From the NCBI GenBank assembly GCA_013178095.1, contig JABLXK010000002.1:303324-367323 (forward strand): a stretch of DNA of 64,000 bases, read 5' to 3'. This document shows positions 51,416 through 60,284 of this stretch, piece after piece. This DNA comes from Anaerolineae bacterium (lineage in GTDB: Bacteria; Chloroflexota; Anaerolineae; Anaerolineales; Anaerolineaceae). Below the pieces are notes generated by a model, which had not been told where the DNA came from, did no database searches, and worked only from the letters and a program-made list of their open reading frames with translations. Position 1 is the first letter of the stretch. Each line of letters opens with the position of its first letter. Position numbers and translations under genes: made by a program.

Positions 51416-52837
51416 TTAATGGATTCCCGCAATCTTCAGGCCGGTTTCCAGGATTTCACGCGTTTTGTCTTCATGCGTGGTTTCGCAATACACCCGCATC
51501 AACGGTTCTGTACCGGAAAAGCGGATCAACAACCATCCGCCATCCTCCAGGCAGAATTTAAAACCGTCGGTGGTATTCAATCCGGTGACTTTTAGGCCGG
51601 CGACTTTTTCCGGCTTTGCGGAAAGGATCTTCTGTTCGCGTTTCCTGCGATCACCCGAGAAACGCGAATCGACGCGGTCATAATAATGCGGTCCGACTTT
51701 ATCGAATAATACATCGAGCAGTTCGGAGGGTTTCTTGTTCAATTGCACCATCATATCCAGGATGAACAAACCGGCCACAATGCCGTCTCGTTCGGGAACG
51801 TGACCGCGGAAGGCAAACCCGCCGGATTCTTCTCCACCGATCATGGCGTCAGTTTCAAGCATTTTGGGGGCAATATATTTGAAGCCCACTCCGGTTTCGT
51901 GAACCGGGACGTTGTACAATTTCCCCAATTTCTCCAACATTCCGGTGGTGGAAAGGGTTTTAACGATCGCTCCGCGCTGTTGCCGTACTTCCAGCAGATA
52001 CAACGCCAGCAGCCCATAAACCTGCAATTGATTGATGAATTGCCCGCGCTCATCACCCAGGCCAAACCGGTCGGCGTCACCATCGTTGATCAGCAGCACA
52101 TCGGCTGAACGTTTAACCGTTTCCCGCAAGCCGACATCGATGTTCGGCTGGATTGGCTCGGGACGTTTCATCTCCGGAAAAATCGGATTGCGCTGGTTGT
52201 GGATCTCCTCGATGATCGTTTTTCCGCCGGAAAGGAGCATGGGAAACCAGCCTGCGCCGTTTCCCCACATGCAATCAACCAAAACTTTAAAACCTTGCGC
52301 CCTGATCGGATCAAAATCCAACAACGTGTGGATATGTTTTACATACGCCGGAATGGGATCGAATTCCTGAATCAGACCTTTGTTTTGGGCTTTATCTGCA
52401 TCCATTGCGGCGATTTCGGAAGCCTGATCCGGGATGAGGCTTTCAATTAACGCCAAACCTTCAGGGGCTACAGCGCCGCCATTTTCATCGCGTACTTTGA
52501 ATCCGTTATCAGTAGGCGGATTGTGGGAAGCGGTAATATTGATCGCTCCAATGGCTTTTTGTGAGATTACCGAATAAGAGATGACCGGTGTTGGTGTGGC
52601 ATCATTGGTCAGAAAAACGCCAAAACCATTTCCAGCCAGCACCTCCGCAGCGGCTTTGGCGAAATATTCAGATAAAAAGCGTTTGTCATATCCGATAATG
52701 ATCTTATGATTGTTCAATTTCAGTGATTTTAAATAGGATGCATAACCTTGAGCGGCGCGCCTGACGTTATCGAATGTATATTCATCAGCAATTCTCGCTC
52801 TCCAGCCGTCAGTGCCAAAATTGATTTTCACGGACAT
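51416..52837 (-). CDS. Phosphoglucomutase/phosphomannomutase family protein
   Basis: The 473-residue protein has the alpha-D-phosphohexomutase set: the start FGTDGWRA, the phosphoserine loop [15 protein letters not shown] near residue 100, the metal loop [11 protein letters not shown] near 253, the sugar loop [10 protein letters not shown] near 330 and the phosphate loop [12 protein letters not shown] near 440. It moves phosphate between C1 and C6 of glucose or mannose, feeding glycogen or envelope sugars. It is coupled to tatD and divergent from mnmA. Confidence 0.93.
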   Translation of the reverse strand: MSVKINFGTDGWRARIADEYTFDNVRRAAQGYASYLKSLKLNNHKIIIGYDKRFLSEYFAKAAAEVLAGNGFGVFLTNDATPTPVISYSVISQKAIGAINITASHNPPTDNGFKVRDENGGAVAPEGLALIESLIPDQASEIAAMDADKAQNKGLIQEFDPIPAYVKHIHTLLDFDPIRAQGFKVLVDCMWGNGAGWFPMLLSGGKTIIEEIHNQRNPIFPEMKRPEPIQPNIDVGLRETVKRSADVLLINDGDADRFGLGDERGQFINQLQVYGLLALYLLEVRQQRGAIVKTLSTTGMLEKLGKLYNVPVHETGVGFKYIAPKMLETDAMIGGEESGGFAFRGHVPERDGIVAGLFILDMMVQLNKKPSELLDVLFDKVGPHYYDRVDSRFSGDRRKREQKILSAKPEKVAGLKVTGLNTTDGFKFCLEDGGWLLIRFSGTEPLMRVYCETTHEDKTREILETGLKIAGIH

Positions 52838-52941
52838 TCATCCTCCAGAAAAATGATTTCTTGTTATTATATCAATCCGCAATACAATTGAGGTTGTTGC
52901 GTAAGAAGATGATGGTTACGACAAGCGGAAAATGAGAAAAG

Positions 52942-54003
52942 ATGCCTGAAGGAATTGCATTGGCTTTCAGCGGTGGAGTAGATAGTACAATCGCTGCCAT
53001 TCAGTTGGCCCGCGGCGGGCATGAGGTGCATGCGGTTTATTTCCGCATGTGGAAATGGCGGGGAGAGCAATACGACCATTCCGAGATCGAAAAACGGGCA
53101 GCTGAAATTTCCAAACTTGCTCCGCTTCATTTTGCTTCTATCGATGCCAGCCAGGCAATGGAAGGCATTGTCATCGATGATTTCCGCCGGCAATTAGCGG
53201 TTGGATTGACGCCCAGCCCGTGCGTACGCTGCAACCCATTGTTAAAATTTAGATTGCTGGAAGAATACGCAAACAATCATGGACTTCAAAAGATCGCCAC
53301 AGGCCATTACGCCCAGGTAAAAAGGGTAAATGAGGAGTACACCGGTTTGTTCCAGGCAGTGGACTTATCCAAGGACCAATCTTACATGTTGTGTTACCTT
53401 AACCAGGCAATCCTTTCCCGCACGGTCTTCCCCCTGGGCGCCACCGAAAAGAGAGAAAATAAGCGCATTGCGAAAGAACTGGGCTTATCCATTTCCGAAC
53501 AACCGGAAAGCCAGGACCTTTGTTTTTTGAACCATTACGATTATGAAGAATTTTTGCAGCAGGCCTCTCCGGAAATTCTGATACCGGGTGAAATCACGGA
53601 TTCCACAGGAAAACTATTGGGCAGGCATAACGGTTTAGCGCTCTATACGATTGGGCAAAGAAAGGGAATCCGGATTGCTTCCAAAGAAGCTTATTACGTC
53701 ATTTCCAAGGATGTCCCCAAAAACCGATTGGTGGTGGGTTACCTGGAAGAATTGGGAAAATCCCAAATGGTGGTGGAACATGTAAACTGGATTTCAGGCA
53801 AGGATGTTGTAAACTTGAAGTGTGATGTTAAAATCAGATATCGCGCCAAAAGCGTCCCCTGCAAAATCAGCAAGAAGGATGGATCATTCACTTATCTTGT
53901 GCAGTTCGGGCAGAAAATGCGGGATATTACCCCGGGGCAGTTTGCGGTATTTTACCGGTACGATGAAGTTCTGGGAGGCGGAATGATCGCGAGGGCTGAA
54001 TGA
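52942..54003 (+). CDS. mnmA: tRNA-specific 2-thiouridylase MnmA
   Basis: The 353-residue protein has the ATP pyrophosphatase loop FSGGVDSTIA near residue 8, the first catalytic Cys in PCVRCNPLLKF, ATGHYAQV, KDQSYMLCYLNQ and the second Cys region SQDLCF near residue 192. It adds sulfur to U34 of tRNAs for Lys, Glu and Gln. The start is compact (MPEGIALAFSGG), with AAAAGATG and a weak ribosome site. A small membrane protein gene follows after three bases. Confidence 0.94.
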   Translation: MPEGIALAFSGGVDSTIAAIQLARGGHEVHAVYFRMWKWRGEQYDHSEIEKRAAEISKLAPLHFASIDASQAMEGIVIDDFRRQLAVGLTPSPCVRCNPLLKFRLLEEYANNHGLQKIATGHYAQVKRVNEEYTGLFQAVDLSKDQSYMLCYLNQAILSRTVFPLGATEKRENKRIAKELGLSISEQPESQDLCFLNHYDYEEFLQQASPEILIPGEITDSTGKLLGRHNGLALYTIGQRKGIRIASKEAYYVISKDVPKNRLVVGYLEELGKSQMVVEHVNWISGKDVVNLKCDVKIRYRAKSVPCKISKKDGSFTYLVQFGQKMRDITPGQFAVFYRYDEVLGGGMIARAE

Positions 54004-54006
54004 ATT

Positions 54007-54288
54007 ATGTTTAATGTTACTTTTCCAACGCTCATTTTAGGAAGTATTATTGCCGGTTTAATCGGGGCATTGATCCACCTGATCGCCGGCGGAAAATTGG
54101 TGCGGTTGGTTTTCTGCATGGTATTTGCCTGGATCGGGTTTTGGGGCGGCAATTCACTGGCGCAGCGCTTTGGGTTGACCATCCTGACGTATGGGCAAAT
54201 CAATTATGCCCCGGCCATTGCAGCCAGCGTATTAACCAGTTTGTTCGGTTACTGGCTTTCCGGCGAAAACACGGAATCCGAGGAATAA
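54007..54288 (+). CDS. Small membrane protein of unknown function
   Basis: The 93-residue product has three hydrophobic stretches (TLILGSIIAGLIGALIHLIAGG, VFCMVFAWIGFWGG, AAIAASVLTSLFGYWL) and an acidic tail. It is somewhat like the GlsB/YeaQ group of small glycine-rich membrane proteins, but the match is weak. It is placed between mnmA and trmI with gaps of three and four bases, so it is very likely translated. Confidence 0.65.
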   Translation: MFNVTFPTLILGSIIAGLIGALIHLIAGGKLVRLVFCMVFAWIGFWGGNSLAQRFGLTILTYGQINYAPAIAASVLTSLFGYWLSGENTESEE

Positions 54289-54292
54289 ACTA

Positions 54293-55114
54293 TTGCTGAA
54301 CCAAATTGTGGATAATTCGTACGAAAAAGAAACCGCGCAGGCTGGCGATCTGGCGGCGCTGGCTTCCACCAAAACCAATTACTTCATTTTCAGGCTCGAA
54401 CCGGGAGGGTTGTTTCAAACGCATCGCGGCGTAATTCCTCACGATCAATTGATCGGCATGAAATGGGGGAGTGAAGTTCTAAGTCACAAAGGAAGTCCTT
54501 TCTATCTCTTAAAACCTGGAATATACGAGATCCTTTCCACCACTAAACGCAACACGCAAATCATGTATCCGAAGGATATCGGTTTCATCCTGATGAAAAT
54601 GAACATCGGACTCGGCACCAAGATGATTGAAGCCGGAACAGGGTCGGGCGGGTTCACACAAATCCTTTCTTTGATGGTTGGGAAAGAAGGACACATTTAC
54701 AGCTACGAGCGGCGTGAAGAAATGACCAACCTGGCGCGGAAAAATCTCGCGAAAATTGGCGCGCCGGAAAACGTAACTTTTTACAACCGCGATATCGAAG
54801 AGGGGTTTGACCAAAAAGACATGGACGCAGTCTTTTTAGATTTGCCCAATCCGTATGACTATTTGGCACAAGTCAGGTCGGCATTGGTTCCCGGCGGCCA
54901 ATTCGGAACACTGCTGCCAACCACCAATCAGATCACCAAGTTATTGTTGGAATTAAAACGCAATAACTTTGAGTTTATAGACGTTTGCGAGATATTAATG
55001 CGGTTTTACCAGGCAGAAGCCGAGAAATTCAGGCCGGTTGACCGCATGGTCGCGCACACCGGCTACCTGATTTTCGCACGGCCGATTAATAGACTTGATC
55101 AATCAAATGAATGA
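54293..55114 (+). CDS. trmI: tRNA (adenine-N1)-methyltransferase, TrmI family
   Basis: The 273-residue protein has the N-terminal beta domain (FQTHRGVIPHDQLIGMKWG), the S-adenosylmethionine motif MIEAGTGSGGFTQIL, the acidic YSYERREEM, and DAVFLDLPNPYDYL, all typical of TrmI. It makes m1A58 in the tRNA T-loop. The start codon is TTG with GAGG eight bases upstream. The next gene overlaps its end by eight bases. Confidence 0.9.
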   Translation: MLNQIVDNSYEKETAQAGDLAALASTKTNYFIFRLEPGGLFQTHRGVIPHDQLIGMKWGSEVLSHKGSPFYLLKPGIYEILSTTKRNTQIMYPKDIGFILMKMNIGLGTKMIEAGTGSGGFTQILSLMVGKEGHIYSYERREEMTNLARKNLAKIGAPENVTFYNRDIEEGFDQKDMDAVFLDLPNPYDYLAQVRSALVPGGQFGTLLPTTNQITKLLLELKRNNFEFIDVCEILMRFYQAEAEKFRPVDRMVAHTGYLIFARPINRLDQSNE

Positions 55115-55679
55115 TGCTATCCTGGAAGAATTTGAAAGAAAACTGAGGAAACATCCTTGCCCTAACTGCAATAACAGCACTTCCTACCTGGAACACAACG
55201 CAGCAGTACTGGTGCCTTTTGCCTACCACCATTCAGAACTCGTGATCCTGTTCACACACCGCTCGCATACATTGGTCAGCCATCGCGGACAGGTTTCTTT
55301 CCCGGGAGGCATGCATGAGCCAACCGATCCAGACATGCAATCAACTGCTTTACGAGAAACCGAGGAAGAAATCGGCATTTCTTCCAAAAATATCCAAATT
55401 TTCGGCCAACTGGATTGCATACAGTCACATACCGGAATGCTAATATTTCCATTTGTCGGTTTTATCAAAGATCTAAACGGCCTTAACAAGAACCTGGACG
55501 AAGTCGAAAGAATATTCTGCATCCCTTATGCGTGGCTGAGCGATCCGCACAATCTGCATCAGGAAAACTATCGCCGCTCCAATGGCGAAATACAACGGGT
55601 ATGGTCGTTTAATGATTATGATGGAGAGAAAATCTGGGGAATCACGGCGGAAATCACACGCCAATTGATCGAACTGTAG
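55107..55679 (+). CDS. Nudix hydrolase, CoA pyrophosphatase (NudL)-like
   Basis: The track starts at a TTG (55095); the ATG at 55107 overlaps the trmI end. The 190-residue protein has the NudL block HRSHTLVSHRGQVSFPGG and the Nudix box continuing ALRETEEEIGI. Such enzymes split CoA into 3',5'-ADP and 4'-phosphopantetheine. A CPNC pair near residue 22 could bind metal. A terminator follows. Confidence 0.88.
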   Translation: MNDAILEEFERKLRKHPCPNCNNSTSYLEHNAAVLVPFAYHHSELVILFTHRSHTLVSHRGQVSFPGGMHEPTDPDMQSTALRETEEEIGISSKNIQIFGQLDCIQSHTGMLIFPFVGFIKDLNGLNKNLDEVERIFCIPYAWLSDPHNLHQENYRRSNGEIQRVWSFNDYDGEKIWGITAEITRQLIEL

Positions 55680-55713
55680 ATATCAGATCCAATCATCCTG
55701 AAACAAGGTAGAA

Positions 55714-55748
55714 AAAGAGCGGAATATTGACTTCCGCTCTTTCTTTTT
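55714..55748. terminator. Bidirectional terminator between NudL and L25 genes
   Basis: AAAGAGCGGAA and TTCCGCTCTTT form an 11-base stem with a seven-base loop. CTTTTTG follows on the plus strand and CTTTTTCTACC-like sequence on the minus strand. Confidence 0.85.
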
Positions 55749-55771
55749 GAATCGGTAATGGGGAGAAAAAA

Positions 55772-56425
55772 CTATTCTTCTTCGCCTTCTTCTTCCTTCT
55801 TGCCATGTTCGATGACTTCCGGTTCGGCAGCACCTTCGGCGCCTTCCACAACTTCCTCCACAATCGCTTCTTCTTTCACGGCTGAAACAACCACGACCAG
55901 GTCTTCAGGATTGGTCAGAAATTCAACGTTGGCAATGGCGGGAAGATCTTTCACATAAATCGCATCGCCAATTTCTTTGAGGGTTGATAGATCTACCGTG
56001 ATAGATTCGGGCAAATCCTGGGGAAGACATTCCACCTCGATATGCTCGATTCCGGGGACAACCATGGCATCGTATTCCTTGAGGGCAGGTGATTCACCGG
56101 TCAGATTAATGCTGACGGCAGTGCGCAATTTTTCTTTCAATGAGACTGCCAGGAAATCGATGTGGATGATTTCGTTTTTGATGAAATCCTTCTGGATTTC
56201 TCTCACCAGCGTGGGTTGTTCTTTGCCAGCGAGATCGATGGTCAGGATGGTTGAGCTGGAGACCTTACCGAGCTTTGTGGTTGTTTCTTTACGGTCCAGA
56301 ACGATGGGGGTGGATTCAATCCCTTTCCCGTAGATTACCGCCGGGAGTTTACCTTCACGCCTTAGAACTTTAACTTGCTTGCCGGTTAATTCTCTCTTTT
56401 CGGCCTTTAAAATAACTTTTTCCAT
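55772..56425 (-). CDS. rplY: 50S ribosomal protein L25, Ctc type
   Basis: The 217-residue protein has the L25 domain (LKAEKRELTGKQVKVLRREGKLPAVIYGKGIES) and the second TL5/CTC domain (ISINLTGESPALKEYDAMVVPGIEHIEVECLPQDLPE), followed by a long acidic tail rich in Glu. It binds 5S rRNA. AAAGGATAAT precedes the ATG. The Glu-rich tail is longer than in many relatives. Confidence 0.93.
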   Translation of the reverse strand: MEKVILKAEKRELTGKQVKVLRREGKLPAVIYGKGIESTPIVLDRKETTTKLGKVSSSTILTIDLAGKEQPTLVREIQKDFIKNEIIHIDFLAVSLKEKLRTAVSINLTGESPALKEYDAMVVPGIEHIEVECLPQDLPESITVDLSTLKEIGDAIYVKDLPAIANVEFLTNPEDLVVVVSAVKEEAIVEEVVEGAEGAAEPEVIEHGKKEEEGEEE

Positions 56426-56549
56426 ATTATCCTTTCGCGCCTCTTGCCTTTTTCATCAAGGCTACCTTCGCTTTAAAATAGACACAGACGACGATTTTAT
56501 CTATTTGCCGGTGTTTCGTCAAGATTGTAAATAATTTCAATAAATCGAT

Positions 56550-58271
56550 TTAATACTGATCAATCTCAAGGCGACATTGTTCGCAGCGGGAAGACAAGGA
56601 GGATAATCGGCTGGCGGCATCGTTGAGCCGGTTTTCTTCAGCGCGGATGAATCGACTGTAAGGCTGAATGGTCGTATTGATATTTTCGATAATAACGTCC
56701 ACCTGACGGCTGAATTCCTCCAGCATGCTTGCGGATAAACGACTGCGCAAATCGGCAAGGTTCCTGGAAAACTGGTTCTTGGTCTGTTTGCGCTTGGCCG
56801 GTAATATGAAGAAGCCTAAGGCAGCCGTCAGACCGGCCAGGAGGATGCCGGTCAAATCGGCAGAGGCGGTAGTCGCCATGGCGGTGATGATAGCCCCCAG
56901 ACCTAAAGCGCTCACTTCAAGTGCCGCGGAGGTGGCGACAGCCGATTGCGCCTCTTCGGCGATCTGCGCAGCTTCGGCTTCTTTATCGAATGCTTCCACA
57001 ATACGCTGCGCTTCGCGATTGATCGAGCTAATGATTTTCTGGCGTTCCAGGTTGATCTGCTGTGCGGCCGGATCATGCAAAACGCGATCCTGGTATTTTA
57101 CGCTGCGCTCATTGATCTTGCGGGTAACGATTTGCCATTGTTTAATGTCTTCATCCACCAACCAGTCGATGGAATTGGTGACCTTCTTGTCAATCTCGCG
57201 CGCGAGGTCTTTTACCACCATCTGGCTGAATTCATTTTTAATACGATCCTTATTTAAAAGATCCATGACACGATTCAACCGGAAGGTGTTATCGAAAAAT
57301 TCAAGACCGCGTTTTTCGTATTCGAGCAGGGCATTATCGATTTCGGCGTAGCGGAATTTGAAAGATCGCAAGGTATCTTCCCGGAAGAGAGAAATTTGCC
57401 CATTAATATCATCCAACAGTCCAATATCCTCACGGATCATCCCTTTCTGTTCCGCATTCAGCTTGGCATATTTTCTGGTCAGATTATCCAAAATTCCTAA
57501 TGGGTTAAGCAATTTGAGTTTGAAACGATTGCGAGTATCCAGCGTCGTAAGGATGAAACTTTCAATTTCCTTCATTTGCGGTGATGATGATTTCGTTTCG
57601 GCCTTTATCCGCAATCCTTCTTTAGCGCTCACTATAAAGATATTCGGAACAATCCCCAGTAACTTGCCGGCATTGCTGCTGACAAATTCTTTCACCCTTT
57701 CCAAATCCTGTGTTTTTTCCACAATATCGCTTTTATTGATGATGATCACGATCTTCTTGCCCCAATCGCGGATACTCTCCAGGAATAACCTTTCGCTTTC
57801 CGTGAATGGGCGGTCTACCGAGGTTATAAACAATACCAAATCGGAACGGGGGATAAAATCGCTGGTCAATCGCTCGTGTTCACGCAGAATGGCATTGGTT
57901 CCGGGGGTATCCACAATGCTGATTTCTTCCAAAACGGGATTGGGGAGTTCAACCAACAGGTTCCCTTTATCGTCGCGCCGTATAGCCCGATGTTCATTGA
58001 AGCGTAAAATCGTGATATCCGCTGTGGTGGGCGTCACGCCGGTATCAAGGACAGATTCTCCCAGCAAGGCATTGATAAAGGCAGATTTGCCGGAATTGAA
58101 TTCCCCCGCCACAACCAATAAAAAGAGATCGTCAATCTGAAAGAGCAAATCATCCAGCAATGCCAGGTCTTTGGATTCGCCACGGGCTTCAACAAGGAAT
58201 TGTTTTTCCTGGATCAGGAGCGATTTGATTTGTTCTATTAATTTTTGGCGGGGCTTTTTAAGATTTTCCAT
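56550..58271 (-). CDS. Bacterial dynamin-like GTPase
   Basis: The 573-residue protein has G1 VAGEFNSGKSAFINALLG near residue 57, G2/G3 TADITILRF and DTPGTNAI, and G4 INKSDIV. Long helical regions follow, then near residue 475 two hydrophobic helices (SALGLGAIITAMATTA, LTGILLAGLTAALGFFIL) and a final coiled coil. This is the layout of bacterial dynamin-like proteins that bind and reshape or repair membranes. It is single and divergent from the PhnD-type gene. Confidence 0.88.
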   Translation of the reverse strand: MENLKKPRQKLIEQIKSLLIQEKQFLVEARGESKDLALLDDLLFQIDDLFLLVVAGEFNSGKSAFINALLGESVLDTGVTPTTADITILRFNEHRAIRRDDKGNLLVELPNPVLEEISIVDTPGTNAILREHERLTSDFIPRSDLVLFITSVDRPFTESERLFLESIRDWGKKIVIIINKSDIVEKTQDLERVKEFVSSNAGKLLGIVPNIFIVSAKEGLRIKAETKSSSPQMKEIESFILTTLDTRNRFKLKLLNPLGILDNLTRKYAKLNAEQKGMIREDIGLLDDINGQISLFREDTLRSFKFRYAEIDNALLEYEKRGLEFFDNTFRLNRVMDLLNKDRIKNEFSQMVVKDLAREIDKKVTNSIDWLVDEDIKQWQIVTRKINERSVKYQDRVLHDPAAQQINLERQKIISSINREAQRIVEAFDKEAEAAQIAEEAQSAVATSAALEVSALGLGAIITAMATTASADLTGILLAGLTAALGFFILPAKRKQTKNQFSRNLADLRSRLSASMLEEFSRQVDVIIENINTTIQPYSRFIRAEENRLNDAASRLSSLSSRCEQCRLEIDQY

Positions 58272-58404
58272 GGTTTTCTTGCATTATATCATCCAGGTAT
58301 TATCGAAATTATTTTACAGAAAAGTAAAAGAACGTAATTAACTTGCATTATAGATACTGTTGTTATATAGTTTCTATAGACCAAAAACAGAAAAGGAGGA
58401 TCTA

Positions 58405-59322
58405 ATGAAAGTCAGCAAGAAATGCATGATAGCTCTCGCAATATTGTTACTGGCAAGTCTCGTGTTAACTGCGTGCAAGCCTAAATGGGATGCAGAATTG
58501 GGAACGGAAGAGAACCCGATCATCTTCGTGGCAGTACCTTCCGGTGAAACCGAACGGGTGCTGGCCGGGTTCGATAAGATGGCTGATCTGCTGTATCAGT
58601 CCACCGGCCTTGTGATCAAACCCTTCGTGGCCACCAGTTACGCCAGCGCGATCGAAGCGCTTTGCCAGGATCCGCCAAAAGCTCACATGGCATCACTGGC
58701 AACTTTCTCATATATTCTTGCTTCCGAAAAGGGCTGCGCTGAGACCGCACTGGTTTCCACACGCTACGGCAGCGCATCTTATAATGGACAATTCATAGTC
58801 AGGGCTGACGATCCAGCGGACAGCATTGACGACCTGAAGGGATATACCTGGTGCGTATCAGAAGCGTTCAGCACCAGCGGCGTGGTGATCCCCAAGATCA
58901 TGTTCCAGGGCGTAGGGATCAACCCGGATACTGACCTGGGTGAAATGGTAGAAGCCGGTTCGCATGAAGCGGCTGCGGCTGGCGTTTATAATGGCGACTG
59001 CCAATTCGCAACCACTTACGTTGACGCGCGCACCCGCATCGAGGAAGATTATCCTGACATCATGGAAAAGACTAAAGTTATCGCCATTGAACCGGATATC
59101 CCGAATGATGGTATTCAATTTGTCAAAGGTTTCCCCGCGGAAACCAAAGAGAAATTGGTCACTGCCATCCTGGACCTGTTCAACACCGAGGAAGGCCTGG
59201 CTGCCATGGATGAGGCCTATCAGTGGAGCGGCATGGAACGCCATGATGATACGTTCTATGATCCTTTCCGCCAGATCCTGGACGCAGCCGGAGTTTCAGC
59301 CGAGGACTTAGCCAAAGAATAA
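58405..59322 (+). CDS. phnD: Phosphate/phosphonate ABC transporter substrate-binding lipoprotein, PhnD-like
   Basis: The track begins at 58360, but AAAGGAGG lies before the ATG at 58405, which starts a lipoprotein signal with lipobox LTAC. The 305-residue product has GTEENPIIFVAVPSGETERV, KPFVATSYASAIEAL, SASYNGQFIVRADD and SGVVIPKIMFQGVGI, the pattern of PhnD/PtxB-type binding proteins. It would bind phosphonate, phosphite or phosphate outside the membrane. A hairpin follows, so phnD may be made in excess over phnC and phnE. Confidence 0.88.
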   Translation: MKVSKKCMIALAILLLASLVLTACKPKWDAELGTEENPIIFVAVPSGETERVLAGFDKMADLLYQSTGLVIKPFVATSYASAIEALCQDPPKAHMASLATFSYILASEKGCAETALVSTRYGSASYNGQFIVRADDPADSIDDLKGYTWCVSEAFSTSGVVIPKIMFQGVGINPDTDLGEMVEAGSHEAAAAGVYNGDCQFATTYVDARTRIEEDYPDIMEKTKVIAIEPDIPNDGIQFVKGFPAETKEKLVTAILDLFNTEEGLAAMDEAYQWSGMERHDDTFYDPFRQILDAAGVSAEDLAKE

Positions 59323-59357
59323 CACCCGCGTAAATTTGGGTTCTGATTAGTTCAAAC

Positions 59358-59394
59358 AAGAAGGGAAAGGCGGTTGAGCTGTCTTTCCCTTCTT
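59358..59394 (+). terminator. Hairpin after phnD (partial terminator)
   Basis: AAGAAGGGAAAG and CTTTCCCTTCTT form a 12-base stem with a 13-base loop. The following sequence (TACAATTCG) has only a weak T-run, so some read-through to phnC is likely. Confidence 0.65.
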
Positions 59395-59426
59395 TACAAT
59401 TCGTCACGGGGGTAATGGTTTTCTGA

Positions 59427-59454
59427 TTTTGTAAAAAGTCGGCTATTATATAAT
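59427..59454 (+). promoter_or_regulatory. Possible promoter of phnC-phnE
   Basis: TTTTGT, 16 bases, TATAAT. The -10 is perfect, the -35 is poor; the site lies about 30 bases before the phnC ATG. Confidence 0.35.
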
Positions 59455-59483
59455 CTGATTAAACAGGATTTGAGGTAAAACGA

Positions 59484-60266
59484 ATGCTCCAGGTAAGAAA
59501 TCTAACCAAAATTTACGGCGATGGAACTGTAGCCCTGAAAAACGTCAGTTTTGAGGTGCCGGATGGCGAGTTTTTGGTCATTATCGGACTCTCCGGTTCA
59601 GGGAAGTCTACTTTGCTGCGATGTATCAACCGCTTGATTGACCCGACTGAGGGTGAGATCATCTGGAATGGGGTTGACTTATGCGCGTTGAAAGGGGAAG
59701 AATTACGTAAGGTGCGCCGGAAGATTGGCATGGTTTTCCAAAATTTCAATTTGGTCAAACGTTCTTCCGTATTCGCGAATGTCATGTCTGGACGCTTGGG
59801 CTATGCAGGTACACTCGCCAGCATGTTCGGCAAATTTGATCAATCCGACCTGGAAATGGGCCGCGGTGTGGTCGAACGATTGGGAATTAGCGACCAGATG
59901 CACAAACGAGCAGATGAATTGAGCGGCGGTCAACAGCAGCGGGTAGGTATCGCGCGAGCATTGATGCAGGAGCCCGAAATGATCCTGGCCGACGAACCGG
60001 TTGCCAGCCTGGATCCGGTGCTTGCGCACTCGATATTAAAGACATTGGAGAAATTAAATCAGGAAGACAAAATTACCGTTCTTTGCAGCTTGCATTATCT
60101 CGACCTGGTGCAGCGGTATGCCACCAGCGTGATCGGACTGCGGCTGGGAGAGATTGTCTATCAAGGCTCCAAAACAGATATCAGGAAAATGACAGACGAG
60201 CAATTCAAAGATGTTTATGGCGCTGAAGCCGAACGTATTGGCGCTTCAATTGAGGGCGGTTCATAG
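59484..60266 (+). CDS. phnC: Phosphonate ABC transporter ATP-binding protein, PhnC-like
   Basis: The 260-residue ATPase shows Walker A GLSGSGKSTLLRCINRL, Q-loop FQNFNLVKRSSVFANVMSGRLG (the PhnC-type run), signature LSGGQQQRVGIARAL and Walker B ILADEPVASLDP. It powers the PhnD/PhnE importer. GAGG lies upstream of the ATG. The permease gene follows after 18 bases. Confidence 0.93.
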   Translation: MLQVRNLTKIYGDGTVALKNVSFEVPDGEFLVIIGLSGSGKSTLLRCINRLIDPTEGEIIWNGVDLCALKGEELRKVRRKIGMVFQNFNLVKRSSVFANVMSGRLGYAGTLASMFGKFDQSDLEMGRGVVERLGISDQMHKRADELSGGQQQRVGIARALMQEPEMILADEPVASLDPVLAHSILKTLEKLNQEDKITVLCSLHYLDLVQRYATSVIGLRLGEIVYQGSKTDIRKMTDEQFKDVYGAEAERIGASIEGGS

Positions 60267-60284
60267 GAAAAAGAGGATTCGAAA